Positions 47,051 to 57,495 of a DNA stretch of 64,000 nucleotides are shown here, in pieces. Both the position numbers and the translations under genes were made by a program. The stretch is taken from assembly GCA_036936605.1 (NCBI GenBank), contig JAUPFV010000002.1, positions 123,488,376 to 123,552,375 of the forward strand, given 5' to 3'. Every line of letters starts with the position of its first letter. Within the stretch, counting starts at the first letter, position 1. The stretch comes from Limnanthes douglasii subsp. nivea. Lineage: Eukaryota; Streptophyta; Magnoliopsida; Brassicales; Limnanthaceae. The notes under the pieces were generated by a model that saw only the letters and a list, made by a program, of their open reading frames with translations, ran no database searches and was not told where the DNA came from.

Positions 47051-47380
47051 ATTTGAGAGGAAATATATAGTGAAAAGTTTGGTTTATAGGGATAAAAAAT
47101 TGATTTCAACCTAAATGAGCATGTTTGTATTATTGGGGGTATTTTTGTCCATTATTTAGGCTTATGTCCCTTTTGATACTATATACCTTTTTTGGGTACC
47201 ATGCGATAATGAGATACTTTAGAATATATTTATGAATAATTTTTTTTAAAAAAATTACGATTTAAAAGTTATGCAAATTAAAAAAAAAAATAGTTTCTAG
47301 TTGAAAGTTATAGGTATCATATTTTTAATTTTTTTATTAAAAAGGTAATATTATCGGATGGTTTTTGGTAACTTCAAATT
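47051..47380. other. End of the MULE region and junction with duplication unit 2
   Basis: T-rich DNA including GGGGGTATTTTTGTCC, which looks like a transposon end, but no matching inverted repeat was found on the other side. From about 47,380 the sequence pairs with 690 onward. Confidence 0.4.
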
Positions 47381-47489
47381 TGAAATGGTTAAATTAGTCA
47401 TTAACTTTGATTTTTGACCGGATAATTATTGACTATTTATCCTAAATAAAACAAAATGTAATTATAGTTAAAGTATATAAAATAACTTT

Positions 47490-47670
47490 GATCTGCTGTG
47501 CTTCCATGGATCAGCCAGTATAGGCTAGTTTGTCTGGTTATTTAAATCAAAACCATAAATCCTAGTTAGAGCCTTAGAGCAAGGCTCTGTTTGGTTTGGC
47601 GGCAAAAAGTTAGCGCCTTTTCATTGTATCCAAATTTCAGTTTGAAATTTCAAATAAATGGTTAAAGAAA
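47490..47670. mobile_element. ~190-bp insertion in the right arm, possible MITE
   Basis: Present here but absent between about 780 and 800 in the left arm. It contains GGCTCTGTTTGGTTTGGC, a word often seen at plant hAT or Harbinger ends. Terminal repeats and a target duplication were not resolved. Confidence 0.35.
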
Positions 47671-48419
47671 AAAAAACCTTATCCTTTATGGAATGAAGTT
47701 TCCTATTTATTTCCTTTGGACGGAATCTCTTTTAAAATAAAGTAGTTATATTTAAGTTATAAATATGATTATATAATTATATTTTATTACTAATAAAAAA
47801 TAATCACAAAAATACATCATTATCATCGAAGTTTAATATTAGTAATCAGTTTTTAAAAAGATAGGTAACATGGCAAAGACGAAACAGGTAAATTTTGTAA
47901 GAGATAGTAATAAACTGAGAAACCAATGAAAGAGTAGTTCTGATTGATAAATGAAGACACTAATTTTGGATACTCATAAACTGAGAAACCAACATTCCCT
48001 CGGAAGCAACTAACAAAAGTACATCATAGAACATCAAATTAACCAATCACTTTGCCTGAAACAAAATATAACTATGATCGAACTAGATGCCCCGGTCTGC
48101 CCTGAACTAAGCCACCACCTTTATTGGATTCTATGTTTCACTTCGCACTTCTGTATACACACAAGAGCTTTCAACCGTATACCGAGCTGAGCTAATATGA
48201 TTTCCGCCCTGCTGATTCCACTGAAGATTGACAGTACTGTTATGCCTTCTAGGAGAATTGACTTAAAAATAGAAAGATGCTAACCGAAGGTGTCTATCTG
48301 AAAACAGTGTTTGAGCATTATAAGACGAACAGTTGGGAGTCATATTTCCGCAAAAGAAATACGGTGGCTTAGCTGCCAAAGGAACAAGAATCCTACGATT
48401 GAATACAAGATCATCTGTA

Positions 48420-48671
48420 TCAGGTTGAGGCTTTCTTCCCTAAACGATGGGTCAAGGGAGCAGCCTGAGTTGTCAAGTTACTCGTGCGGTTGCTTTTGCT
48501 TTTTCCCCTATTGTCTTCTACAGATTCTGTGTCCCTCGACTGAGATGTACTGCCAGGACCATCGTAGTAGTACTCTTTTGGTCTTATCCCTTTCCAACTT
48601 TGTTCGGCAGATGGAGTAGAATTAATGTTTATGGGATTACTTGAGCTAATACCATCTTTTGTCGTTGAACA
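48420..48671 (-). CDS. Last exon of an unknown gene, right copy
   Basis: The minus-strand frame begins right after an acceptor-like TTTTTCTAG and runs 84 codons to a stop at 48,420: STTKDGISSSNPININ, then EQSWKGIRPKEYYYDGPGS, SRDTESVEDNRGKSKSNR and the end LTHRLGKKAST. It is hydrophilic, Ser-rich and probably disordered. The left copy (1,542-1,712) has an 81-bp deletion and two stops, so this is the better-kept version. No upstream exon could be found with confidence, so it may itself be a fragment. The family is not recognised. Confidence 0.4.
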   Translation of the reverse strand, partial: CSTTKDGISSSNPININSTPSAEQSWKGIRPKEYYYDGPGSTSQSRDTESVEDNRGKSKSNRTSNLTTQAAPLTHRLGKKAST

Positions 48672-49003
48672 CTAGAAAAAGTCACGTACGCGCTGACAAA
48701 ACTTTAGACTTTCTGTAAACTGATGAAAATATATTTGCAGGAACAAAACAGATATTTTAGATAGTTAGAAGCATCGAGTCTAGCAGTTCAGTTTAAGAAG
48801 AAATTCACCAAGGCATGCGAATGTAAAAGGCTCATTTTCAGTAATGCATACAAGTACAAAATCTTAGTACATAAGAAAACCTAAGTGCTGATATACACCT
48901 CAGATTTCATTTCAACACTACTATTAGATACTAGATGATGAACAAAACAGCATAAAGTTTTATTATATTTTTCAAAAGTATTATACATATGCTTAGCTAG
49001 TAT
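48672..49003. other. Spacer between two minus-strand exons, right arm
   Basis: Matches 1,713-2,570 except for a loss of about 515 bp at ~48,890. It contains no supported gene. Confidence 0.45.
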
Positions 49004-49559
49004 TCATTCCCATACAATATATTGAACAAAAAATCTATCTACTATGGTTTTGAATTGTTCCTGAGACATGATTAGATCACTGCACATCTTGTTAAATTCT
49101 CGTTCCGCTTCCATATCCCCACTAAACTCAACCGTTTTCACAATTTTATCGATGGCACTTTTTGCCTTCTTTCTTTCATTCTCCCTTTTTGTATCTCTCT
49201 TTGCCTGTAAAAATGCGGAAACATCAAACTTTGACTCTGTTTTGGTTGGGGGGAGTAATAGCTTCTTTGCATCAGATGATTGTGAACGCACTAAATTCTC
49301 ACAGCAGCTGGCCGGCTTTCTTCCTTTTGGGGCTACGGATAAATCTGCCGAGACAGACGTATTGTTGGAAACCAATTGCATTTTCAGGTTTTTTCTGGTT
49401 ACTACTGGATTTCGATTTGGATAGGGTTTTACGTCCTTGATTTTCACCAAACGCTGAAAGAGAGGAACATGCCTACTGCTCGTGGCTAGTTTAGGCCTGA
49501 CTTCAATCGTTTTCACCATGTTGGTACGCTGGGATCGATGTTCTCTAAACTCTATCCAC
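49004..49559 (-). CDS. Unknown small basic protein, right copy with open frame
   Basis: The frame is open from the splice-acceptor-like boundary at 49,559 (WIEFREHRSQRTNMVKTIEV) to a stop at 49,004. From the in-frame Met at 49,519 it makes 171 residues. It is rich in Lys and Arg, with a helical charged stretch (AKRDTKRENERKKAKSAIDK) and a C-terminal MSQEQFKTIVDRFFVQYIV. No signal peptide or membrane segment is seen. The Met at 49,519 is the simplest start, with a spliced leader upstream (GT-AG 49,928-49,560), but translation could also start in an earlier exon. Four related copies in the window are broken; this one keeps the frame, which argues for a gene or a young copy of one. The family is not recognised. 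Confidence 0.5.
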
Positions 49560-49930
49560 CTGAACCATTCAACAAAAATATATATTCAATTCTCAATTAT
49601 TAAGTAAAACCCTAAACAGATACCGTAGTTAAACCCTAAAAAAATGTTCAATCCTCTATTTCTCTACGTAAAATCTTCTGATTTTATTATAGATATTGAT
49701 TATTGATTATTTTGGTTTTCGTAAAACAATAAATTGCAAGTATATATAAAGACAAGATCATAATTTAACTTCGTATTTCATACAAGAAATTATAGGTTTG
49801 TGTGTTTCTTATTCACCAACAGAAAACAGCTTAAACTGAAAATTGTATTCAAGAGAAAACCTAGTAATTAAGCATCAATCAATCAAGTCCCACTTCCTCA
49901 AATGCTACCACTATTCGAACCAACATACCT

Positions 49931-50600
49931 GGGCAGTTCTTCTCTCTTGCTCGCGTCTACTGAGTATGGCCGGTCCTTCTCTTGCTCGTTCTACTGAGTA
50001 TTTTCTTAGCACAGGGTTCCTCCTCCCTTATTTTAAACAATACATAGAGAGATAAATAGCGTAGCGGAGAAGTAATTTTTCCTTTTTCGGCTCTTTTTTA
50101 CTTTCCTAAATTGAAGTAATTTTTCCTTTTTCGGCTCTTTTTTACTTTCCTAAATTTTAAAAATCGTTGTTTACATAGCCGTTTATTTTTATGTGTCCTT
50201 AATATATTTTTTCGCTTCTTCTTTAGTTTTATGCTGTTTTTGTTGTAATTTTACCCTGCTTTAATACCAAACAAGTAGATGTATACAGCTATATTAAATT
50301 TATACGAAACTGTTTATGTGATTTGTTAAATTTACCTCAAACTATTTATTATCTCCCTTTGTTTAATGCATATTAATCTTTTTTACTGATTATCAAATTA
50401 ATGATTTAAATTATCCTAAGATTTTAAGATAAAGTTGAAAAGAGTTATTTTATTCAAAAGTACATATCAGATATTTATGTTTTGTTTCAAATAAAAAATT
50501 CGAATGATAAACATTATTTTATCATGTGTGTTAAAATTTGGTTAGATGGATCCAAATATATAAATTAGTATGCTAGAGAATAAAAGAATATAATAATATC
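49931..50600. repeat. 36-bp repeat cluster 3 with diverged tail, copy T3
   Basis: Two repeat units (49,931-50,003), then the CATAGAGAGATAAATAGCG tail. It includes a local 48-bp duplication at 50,066-50,160 built on AAGTAATTTTTCCTTTTTCG. Compared with T1, T2 and T4 it is the most diverged copy; the match fades at about 50,600. A minus-strand donor-like CAG/GTATGT sits at 49,929/49,928. Confidence 0.6.
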
Positions 50601-50923
50601 ACTTACACTAATAAATATATAAACTAAATGATTAGTTAGGTCAGTTTTTTTTAAAGTATGTGATTATTTGTAAGTCTAAAATTATTTGTATTATTTTAAA
50701 TTAAATATTTAAATAATATTAGTCATTTGAGTAAAACATATAAATATTTATAGGGACACGTCACATCTAGATCTATTTTTGTAGATGTCACAACATTAGA
50801 TCTCACATATTCTTTACTAGAACCCACGTTTAAGTTTATGTTTTCTTAGTTTTACCTTCTTCTAATATATATATATATATATAAATAAATAGTTCTTTTT
50901 ACGATGCTACGCTAGTTTTTGCT
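50601..50923. other. AT-rich spacer left of the chimeric insertion
   Basis: No gene is seen. A short TA run lies at about 50,866-50,882. Confidence 0.5.
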
Positions 50924-50941
50924 TTCCTTCCTTTTTATTAC
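50924..50941. repeat. Target-site duplication, left
   Basis: TTCCTTCCTTTTTATTAC, 18 bp, perfectly repeated at 51,797-51,814. It is followed at once by eleven T. Confidence 0.9.
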
Positions 50942-51240
50942 TTTTTTTTTTTGGCAAATAACGATTGATTACTAAAAATAAAGTGCTACAAAATTACAGG
51001 ACCAATATTGAACTACAGTCTAAAACGAAGCCTTAAAAGACAAAAAGCCCAAGAAGGCACTTTCCCAATGCCTAACCCTAGATCAAACAGACTCAACACT
51101 TCAATCAGGAAGCAACATGCATAGCTAGACTCACACCCTCGTCGACTGCAAACAGCTTCGTCTCCTTTCAAACAACACCATAGCCAAATCAAAACTCCGA
51201 CCACCAAAGCTCGGAGACAAAAGCTTCACCCTCAACACTT
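50942..51240 (-). mobile_element. 5'-truncated LINE 3' end with poly(A), minus strand
   Basis: On the minus strand the piece ends with TTTGCC and eleven A next to the target duplication, as plant L1-type elements do. Upstream lies TTTTGTAGCACTTTATTTTT, a typical LINE 3' untranslated end. No coding domain is left. The exact border with the following gene-derived part is uncertain (51,200-51,420). Confidence 0.65.
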
Positions 51241-51796
51241 TTTCAACTTTTCCCCTTGCCAAAAGCTTTGGCTTCTGGCAATTTCAACACTTCGGTAGCT
51301 TCGATTCTCTTCCAATTTGGACTCAAAGGTTTCCACTTCCTCTTCCCATTCTGCTTATCCTTCTAAGCTTCAAGCTCAAATTCCAGAATTCATCCCTGTT
51401 TGGTAAACTTCTAGGGTTTCGATTTCACATGATCAAGTTTAGGAATCCGATCTTTGATGTGAAACGGAGGCCTGTGTAAACCCTTTTGGTTCGGTTCAAA
51501 TGGCTACTGAATCGAACGCTGGCTTTCGCATAGATGAGACACTGGAAGCCGTAATGAATCGGCACGCGATCTCCTTTCAATTTGGAGCGGTAAACAGTTC
51601 GTCCGAGATGATTCCAATGGGGGGCTATTTTGGAGTTAGCACGCATAATGACATAATGACGGTTACTCCTTCTGATGTAGTTGTACCTGGGAATGGGAAT
51701 GTTTCTGCTTCTTCTGCTTCTTCTGTTGTTCTTGATTCAGTTCCTTCGCTTAGACAACAGGCTGGTTTTGCAGTCGACTGGTCTTCTGAGGAGCAG
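51241..51796 (+). pseudogene. Retrocopied 5' part of a DUF3755 (SANT/Myb-like) gene
   Basis: The plus strand has a leader with CTAGGGTTTCGAT, then an ATG at 51,500 and 99 codons. They begin MATESNAGF and run through RHAISFQFGAVNSSSEMIP and LDSVPSLRQQAGFAVDWSSE to EEQ. This is the N-terminus of plant DUF3755 proteins, small putative DNA-binding proteins with a SANT/Myb-like part (family LLDSVPGLKHDTGLAVEWS followed by EEQYKLEEGL). The family sequence stops exactly at EEQ, and the reading frame goes on nine codons into the target duplication before a stop at 51,826. The SANT-like part is absent, so no functional protein is expected. Confidence 0.7.
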
Positions 51797-51814
51797 TTCC
51801 TTCCTTTTTATTAC
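51797..51814. repeat. Target-site duplication, right
   Basis: Second copy of TTCCTTCCTTTTTATTAC. It closes the chimeric insertion that starts at 50,942. Confidence 0.9.
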
Positions 51815-51826
51815 CAGAAGCTTTAA

Positions 51827-52170
51827 AAAAATCAATTTCCCAAACTTTTTGTTTATCAAATCCAATAAATTTAAAGAATGTAATATATGTTTAAAGATAA
51901 AGATATTTTTTATTTCCTTCGTTAATTGTGTAATTATTTAAGTTTGAAATTATGAATTTTCAAAATCGGATTTTTTTTTTTTGTGGTTTTTGTTGTTTGT
52001 TTACCGAATATTGTGTGGAAACGATAGAGTTGTGTTTAGGATACATTTTTTATAAAATAGTTTTAATGTAAGTGAGTTAAGGTTTTGAAACTGAATTTCA
52101 CTATTCGTCGAAGACATCGCGCGAGGCGATATCCCTAGCTTTAGTCGTGTTTATCGCGCAAACACATGTC
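51827..52170. other. Spacer without recognised features
   Basis: AT-rich DNA with no motif-bearing frame. At about 52,110-52,155 it is locally GC-richer (CATCGCGCGAGGCGATATCC), next to the LTR end. Confidence 0.4.
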
Positions 52171-52471
52171 ATGTTGTTGTGAGCTATTGTCTATGGTGAG
52201 TTTGATTAGTTGGATTGCTTTAGTAAATTAGGTGAAGTCAGATTATAGAGAGAAATAGGTTTAAGAACCCTTTTATTAGATTAGCCCTGACCTTTATATA
52301 GCGGCGCAAGGATTTTCTCAACTGAAAAATAGTTACAATAAAGAGATAATTACAAGTTAGTCCCTGACTAAACTACATAGCTCTAAATTTCTCCTTTAAC
52401 TCTACAATCTCTCATAAGAAGTTTTATTCTTTACATTTTATTTTAGTCTCCGAAGTTCTATTTCCTCATTA
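52171..52471 (-). repeat. Solo-like 3' LTR of a third Tat-type element
   Basis: On the minus strand GGGGGCTAC (52,480-52,472) is followed by TAATGAGG, matching the polypurine tract-LTR joint of element C (GGGGGCTAC/TGATAAGG). A TATA box CCGCTATATAAAG lies at about 52,300. The 3' end of the LTR is not certain. No gag or pol is attached, so only the 3' tail of the element remains. Confidence 0.5.
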
Positions 52472-52480
52472 GTAGCCCCC

Positions 52481-52690
52481 TTAGTTCTCATGTAAGTTAA
52501 TAAATGAGAACAAACTAGCCTCGAACATAATCAGAGGTGAAGAAAATCCTCTTATCCATAATGTGAAGTGCTTCACACATGTTGTTATCCCGTAATTTAT
52601 GTCACATGCACCGAATATATTTATAGGTGAATAAAGCCCCCATTATCCACAATTCGACGTGCTCTAGAGATGTTGTTTCGCTTTAATTTC
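52481..52690 (-). repeat. Tandem-repeat 3' region of the third Tat-type element
   Basis: Two diverged ~88-bp units, each with GGTGAA..AA, TTATCCA.AAT and ATGTTGTT words, lie directly upstream of the polypurine tract. This matches the position of the arrays in B and C. Confidence 0.45.
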
Positions 52691-52700
52691 AAACATGCCT

Positions 52701-53934
52701 GCGCAGTCCTTCTCTCTTGCTCGCTTTCTCTACTGAATATGGCCGGTAATTCTCTCTTGGTGGCTCTACTGAGTATGGCCAGTCCTTCTCTCTTGCTCGT
52801 TAGACTGAGTATTTTCTTAGCACAAGGTTTGTTCTCCCTTATTTTAAACAATAGATAGAGAGATAGATAGCGTAGCGGAGAAGTAATTTTTCCGCTCTTT
52901 TTTACTTTCCTAAATTTTAAAAATCGCTGTTTACATAGCCGTTTATCTTTATGTGCCGTTAATATATTTTTTCGCTTCTTCTTTAGTTTTATACTATGTA
53001 TACGGCTTTATTAAATTTATACGAAACTCTTTTATTTGATTTAAATTTACCCCAAACTATTTATTACCTCCTCTTCTTTAATACATATTAATTTCTTCTA
53101 CTAATTATGGAGTTAATGATTTGAATTATCCTAATCGGTTAATATAAATTCTTTTTAAAAAAAATTATATTTTAAAAAAGTTATTTAAATAAAATAACTA
53201 ATATATATATATATATAATCATTTATATTTAAAAAATAAAAGATTTAAAACTATATTTTACCAGATAAGATTTGGTTAGATAAATCCAACTATATAAATT
53301 GCTATATTAGATAATCAAATAACAAAAAGTTTCTTTTATAACTAAAATAATATTCATTTATTAAACTTACTCCAAAAGATATTAAATTATAATGATCTAA
53401 GTTTCAGAAATTAAGTTACAATGAATAGTTATTCTAACTGCTCGAATTTTTTATAAATCGTGCTCATCAGGATATACACTATTTCTCATTAGAGGTGGAA
53501 AATGATTATCATTATGAACTTGGAACAATTGGACCAAATCTTGATGAATCTTATGATTTTGAGAATTTCTTAGTACTTAATTCCCCTATAAGCTCTAGTT
53601 GATACTTTTGTCATTAATCTTTTCTCATTTAATCAACTATTTAGCTTTGTCATTTCTTCTTTGTTGCATTATCTGTATTTGCAAACAAAATAAAAAATTA
53701 TTAAGCGAGGGAGGTGGTCTGCTTGAAAGGTTAATATCATATCTAATTAACATAATTTAAGCATTAAACCACTTTCCATTTTCTAATCGTAGGTATCTCA
53801 TTCTTAAGTTTTTTAACAATTGAATAGCTCGAAACTAAGAAGGAGCTTGACAATTTGAAAAATTGTAGTTTATCTTGTAATTTAATATATTTTTTTTCAA
53901 TTCAATCAGCAACATTATTTTGCTGCCTAATTTT
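52701..53934. repeat. 36-bp repeat cluster 4 with AT-rich tail, copy T4
   Basis: Three units at 52,701-52,812, then the same tail as T2, up to the LINE fragment. On the minus strand the repeats read in frame as LTSKREGLAILS, RATKRELPAIFS and RESEQER. The donor-like site is GC instead of GT here. Confidence 0.65.
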
Positions 53935-54318
53935 TTTTTATTGTCATTGAAAAAATAATTAATTTTATACAACATATTATAATTGAAGACAAATACCAAG
54001 GAGCCAAACTAGTAGTTAAAGTTTAAAAAAAAATACTGTTAATCAATCTCTGTATCAACATTAGTCAACCCCATTTCTTGGCACATGCTTAAACCATCAA
54101 AAAAAGGTATAGCCTTAACAATAAAAGGAGATTGCTTCCCATATAATATACCATAATAATTAATCATAATGCCTTGAAAATTTCTTATCAAGAAACCGCC
54201 ACTAACTTCTCCATGAATAAACAAGAACCATTTGATTTTAGTTTTAATATTTTTTTCCCTTAGAGATATCCACATGTTTTTTTAAGTAAACCAACACATT
54301 CTAGTTTTACTAACATTA
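53935..54318 (-). pseudogene. LINE RNase H-like fragment, right copy
   Basis: IKWFLFIHGEVSGGFLIRNF, QGIMINYYGILYGKQSPFIV and LTNVDTEID: the RVT_3-type RNase H of a LINE, matching 5,828-6,225. The zinc-binding part present on the left is replaced at 54,319 by element B gag, so the fragment is cut by the deletion joint. Confidence 0.65.
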
Positions 54319-55319
54319 GAAATGCTCGACAAATCAACTTGTCGTCGTTGTCCAAGCTCAACATAAAATTTTTGAAAGCTTCCAGGTGGTTGTCGGGGTC
54401 TTTCTTTCCGTCGTATTTTTCAAGCTTCAAAATATCAAAACACTTCAAGAGATGTCCCGACAAAATTTCATCCGAAAAGGGGGACGACCTCCAATTATGT
54501 CCAAGGCTAAAAACTCTGCCTCTTAAACCTTCTGCATGACTTTCAAATAACCCTTCTTCAAGTTAGTTTGCAAATTGGCTTCCGACCCTGTAGCCATAAG
54601 ACTAGATACTTGGTGGGAATTGAAACTAGAGGCCATTCTGTTGTTCCCTGTTCACTGTGTCTATACCCACCTTTTCAGTAGACGTCGGAGTCACTTTGTC
54701 GATGCTGTCACCTTGAGGTTTGGCTATCTTTGCTTGTTGTGACTTATGTCTTCGAAGTTCTCGCTCCCTGGTCATTCTTTTATCCTTTTTGAGGCATCGG
54801 AAATCCCTAACCGGGGAAGAAGACTCACACATATCTTTCCCAATTGAATATTCATACCCATGCTTGGCCCGGAATCCAGACTTCTTCTTTGCAATATCGT
54901 CGAGCCTCCGCCCTCGAGTTCTGCCTTTGTAAAAGTCCACTTCATCCCGATTAACAACGTGATTGGCTTATTTTCCTTCTTCACATGATTGTTCGCTTCG
55001 ACCGTCGAGCCGACACTTCTTTTCAGCCAAAGCCATCTTTTTCTCACCATTTAGCTTAGCAATATTGTCCAACAGTTGTTGCCTGATCATAATTAGGTTC
55101 GACCGCTTGCTTCGGCCCTGATTTCCCTGGTCATCATCAACAAACAGATCTTCATAGTACCGACCCTCTGAATAAGACATTTCCTTGTCAGAAACTCTCT
55201 CATTTTCCTTTTCCCTTTCTAGCCTCGGTATTCATTCCTCGAATTTTAGGTTTTTACGAGGGTCTAGATTTTGGAGAACCTGATCTCCGAATATCACTCG
55301 TTCCCACAGACGACGCCAA
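54319..55319 (-). pseudogene. gag: Element B gag and PBS, duplication unit 2
   Basis: Matches 16,001-17,000 at a constant offset of 38,318-38,319. It shows KLEKYDGKKDPDNHLEAFKN, KDKRMTRERELRRHKSQ and NQGRSKRSNLIMIRQQLLDN, with the PBS region CGTCTGTGGGAACGAG. It is slightly better preserved than on the left (KKDPDNH against KKYPENH). The capsid and everything downstream in the element are missing. Confidence 0.7.
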
Positions 55320-55645
55320 TGATAAGTCTCAGAATATTTAGGGTGGATTATCGGGTAATGTGTATTGTGAAAGGGTGTCAGGCGAACAATACAAAGTTCT
55401 AAAGAGAGAAATTATGCAAAATAAAGTACTGATGATTAGAAAGTACCCTTTTCCCAAAAAGAGATCTTTCCTTATATAACGCTAGTGGTGGGCTCCATTA
55501 TCATATGCTATGTTTACTCTAATTACATGTTAGCCCCCGTATTTACATTTATGTCTTACATTTTCTATCCTTACAAGTAGGTCCTTATAAATGTATATAT
55601 TATCAATTGGACCCTTATTAATCTTAGCATTTTACACCCTTATCA
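55320..55645 (-). repeat. Element B 5' LTR, duplication unit 2
   Basis: 326 bp, TGATAAGGGTG to CTTATCA on the minus strand, matching 17,001-17,327. The TATA region reads TTATATAAGG on the minus strand instead of CTATATAAAG. Confidence 0.85.
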
Positions 55646-56340
55646 ATGTGAATCTTGATTAGATGAAAACAAATGTTATTAGGACACAGATTCTTATAAA
55701 AATGAATCAAAACATAGAACAATGTATGTACCACAAGATACCATAAAAGTAAGAAATTATTGCCTATTTCCAAAAAAAACTCAAATAAATACCTTATATT
55801 TCATTTCAACACTACTACTAGATGATAAACAACTATTTTATTATATTTTTAAAAGATATAACATATGGTTAGTATCCTTGAGATACAATATATTAAACAA
55901 AATATGACTAAAACATCTCTCCTTGATGGTTTTGGATTGTTCTGAGATGATATTAGATCTCTGCATATTTTGTTGAGATCTTGTTCGGCTTGCATATCAG
56001 CATCAAATGCAATAATTTTGATATTTTATTGAATGCATTTCTTGTTTTTTTCCTTTCAATTTCCATTTTTATTAGTCTATACTTTTATATTTACCTTAAA
56101 ATATGAGGAAATATTAAACTTTGTATTAAACTATGAATGCAGTAACTCCTTACAAAAGTTGGTCAACTTTCTTATTTTGGTGCTACAAATAGATGCGCGG
56201 ATATAAACGTATTACAAGAAACCAAATTTATTTTCAGGTTTTTTTTGTTGTTACTAGATTTGAATATTGTTCTACATCTTTGACTTTGAAAGGTACATGC
56301 TTACTGCCTGTAGCTATTTTGGCCAAATGGAATCCGTGTA
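55646..56340 (-). pseudogene. Decayed copy of the basic-protein gene, block copy 3
   Basis: Equivalent of 17,328-18,070, with extra small deletions at about 56,125 and 56,290. No frame remains. Confidence 0.55.
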
Positions 56341-56820
56341 ATTAGGTAGAGGTACACATGTGGCCAAAACTCCATTTGGTCCTTTAAATGATAAATTATG
56401 TCAACTCAACACGAACCTGACATTATCGTTTTGTTTTATAGTGAGATAAAACCAACTGAATAATACATTATAGTTTAATTTTGAGGAGATATTTTTAATG
56501 GTCGATGATGTCAACATCATGAAAAATATCTTAGTGGAGGTAAATTTTTGAAGTTGACGTAATACATTACCAAAGATGAGATATATAAGCAGTAATTCCG
56601 ATTGTTGTGAGCTAGTTCACATGATATTCATTGGTAGATATAGAGGAAAATAAAAGAGATTTTTGGTTTGAAATGGCTCCAAGATAATGGCTTCAAACCT
56701 AACTAGGAAGAGAGACCAGATTCTTTGAGCTACCTATGTATACCTTATGTATTTAATTGGATGCATGACATTTTTTATACTATTAAGTATTTGTTAATTC
56801 ATATTTACTGTTGGTTTTAG

Positions 56821-57430
56821 ATGACATGCATGGTGGACCATAGAAGTACGCTTGAGGGACGAATGCATTAGCCTTCCTTTATTGAGGTTTACAAGATGCT
56901 TTAAATTTTTCATCGAGGAATTTGTACGGTTTTGTTGGTTTGGTAGAGACTTGGATATGCAACCATTTTCTATGTTTTTAATGTTTATTGAACTTATATT
57001 ACAATTTGAGGAAACCAAATATTGTTAGTTACTCAGCTAAGAAGTTAACGAGTTCGTAGGTGCGACCAATAAACTTTTATTGTGATATTATTTATGATCT
57101 TTTGGAGACGAATGTGAGTATACTTTGATTCAGCGTTGTTAACAATATTTATAATGTTTTCGTAATCATTTATTATAATATTTTTTATTTTTTTATTTTA
57201 CAAGTTATCTTTGAGCCCTATGGTGACATGAGATATTATTTTCCAATGTAGAAGATCCGTTTATATGACTATCCTGTTCATACATTATTTTTTGTTTAAA
57301 TTCCAGAACGACATATGCGGTAGTTCAGAATGGTCTAAAATATACCTAAAACGTATTTGCAAGCCATCGAATTGTAATGAAGGAAAAAGACCATGCACGA
57401 TACACTTTATGATAATCTACTTGGACAGAT
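56821..57430 (+). pseudogene. PMD protein remnant, block copy 3
   Basis: GANALAFLY is changed (GANALAFLY to GRMHxPSF-like in the first part), but WICNHF and EPYGDMRYYF are readable. The acceptor before the second piece is CAAG instead of CAGG. More stops are present than in copies 1 and 2. Confidence 0.5.
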
Positions 57431-57491
57431 ATGCATAATCATTTCCTTAAAATAAATTATAGAGAAAAATATATTTTCATCATCTTCCTTT

Positions 57492-57495
<4 letters not shown>

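Noticed and set aside
47051..47210. MULE terminal inverted repeat
   Set aside because: The sequence looks like a transposon end, but no matching inverted partner was found near 17-22 kb, so it is not called.
51013..51207. Minus-strand 64-codon frame in the LINE tail
   Set aside because: It lies in a LINE 3' untranslated-like region and matches no LINE domain I know.
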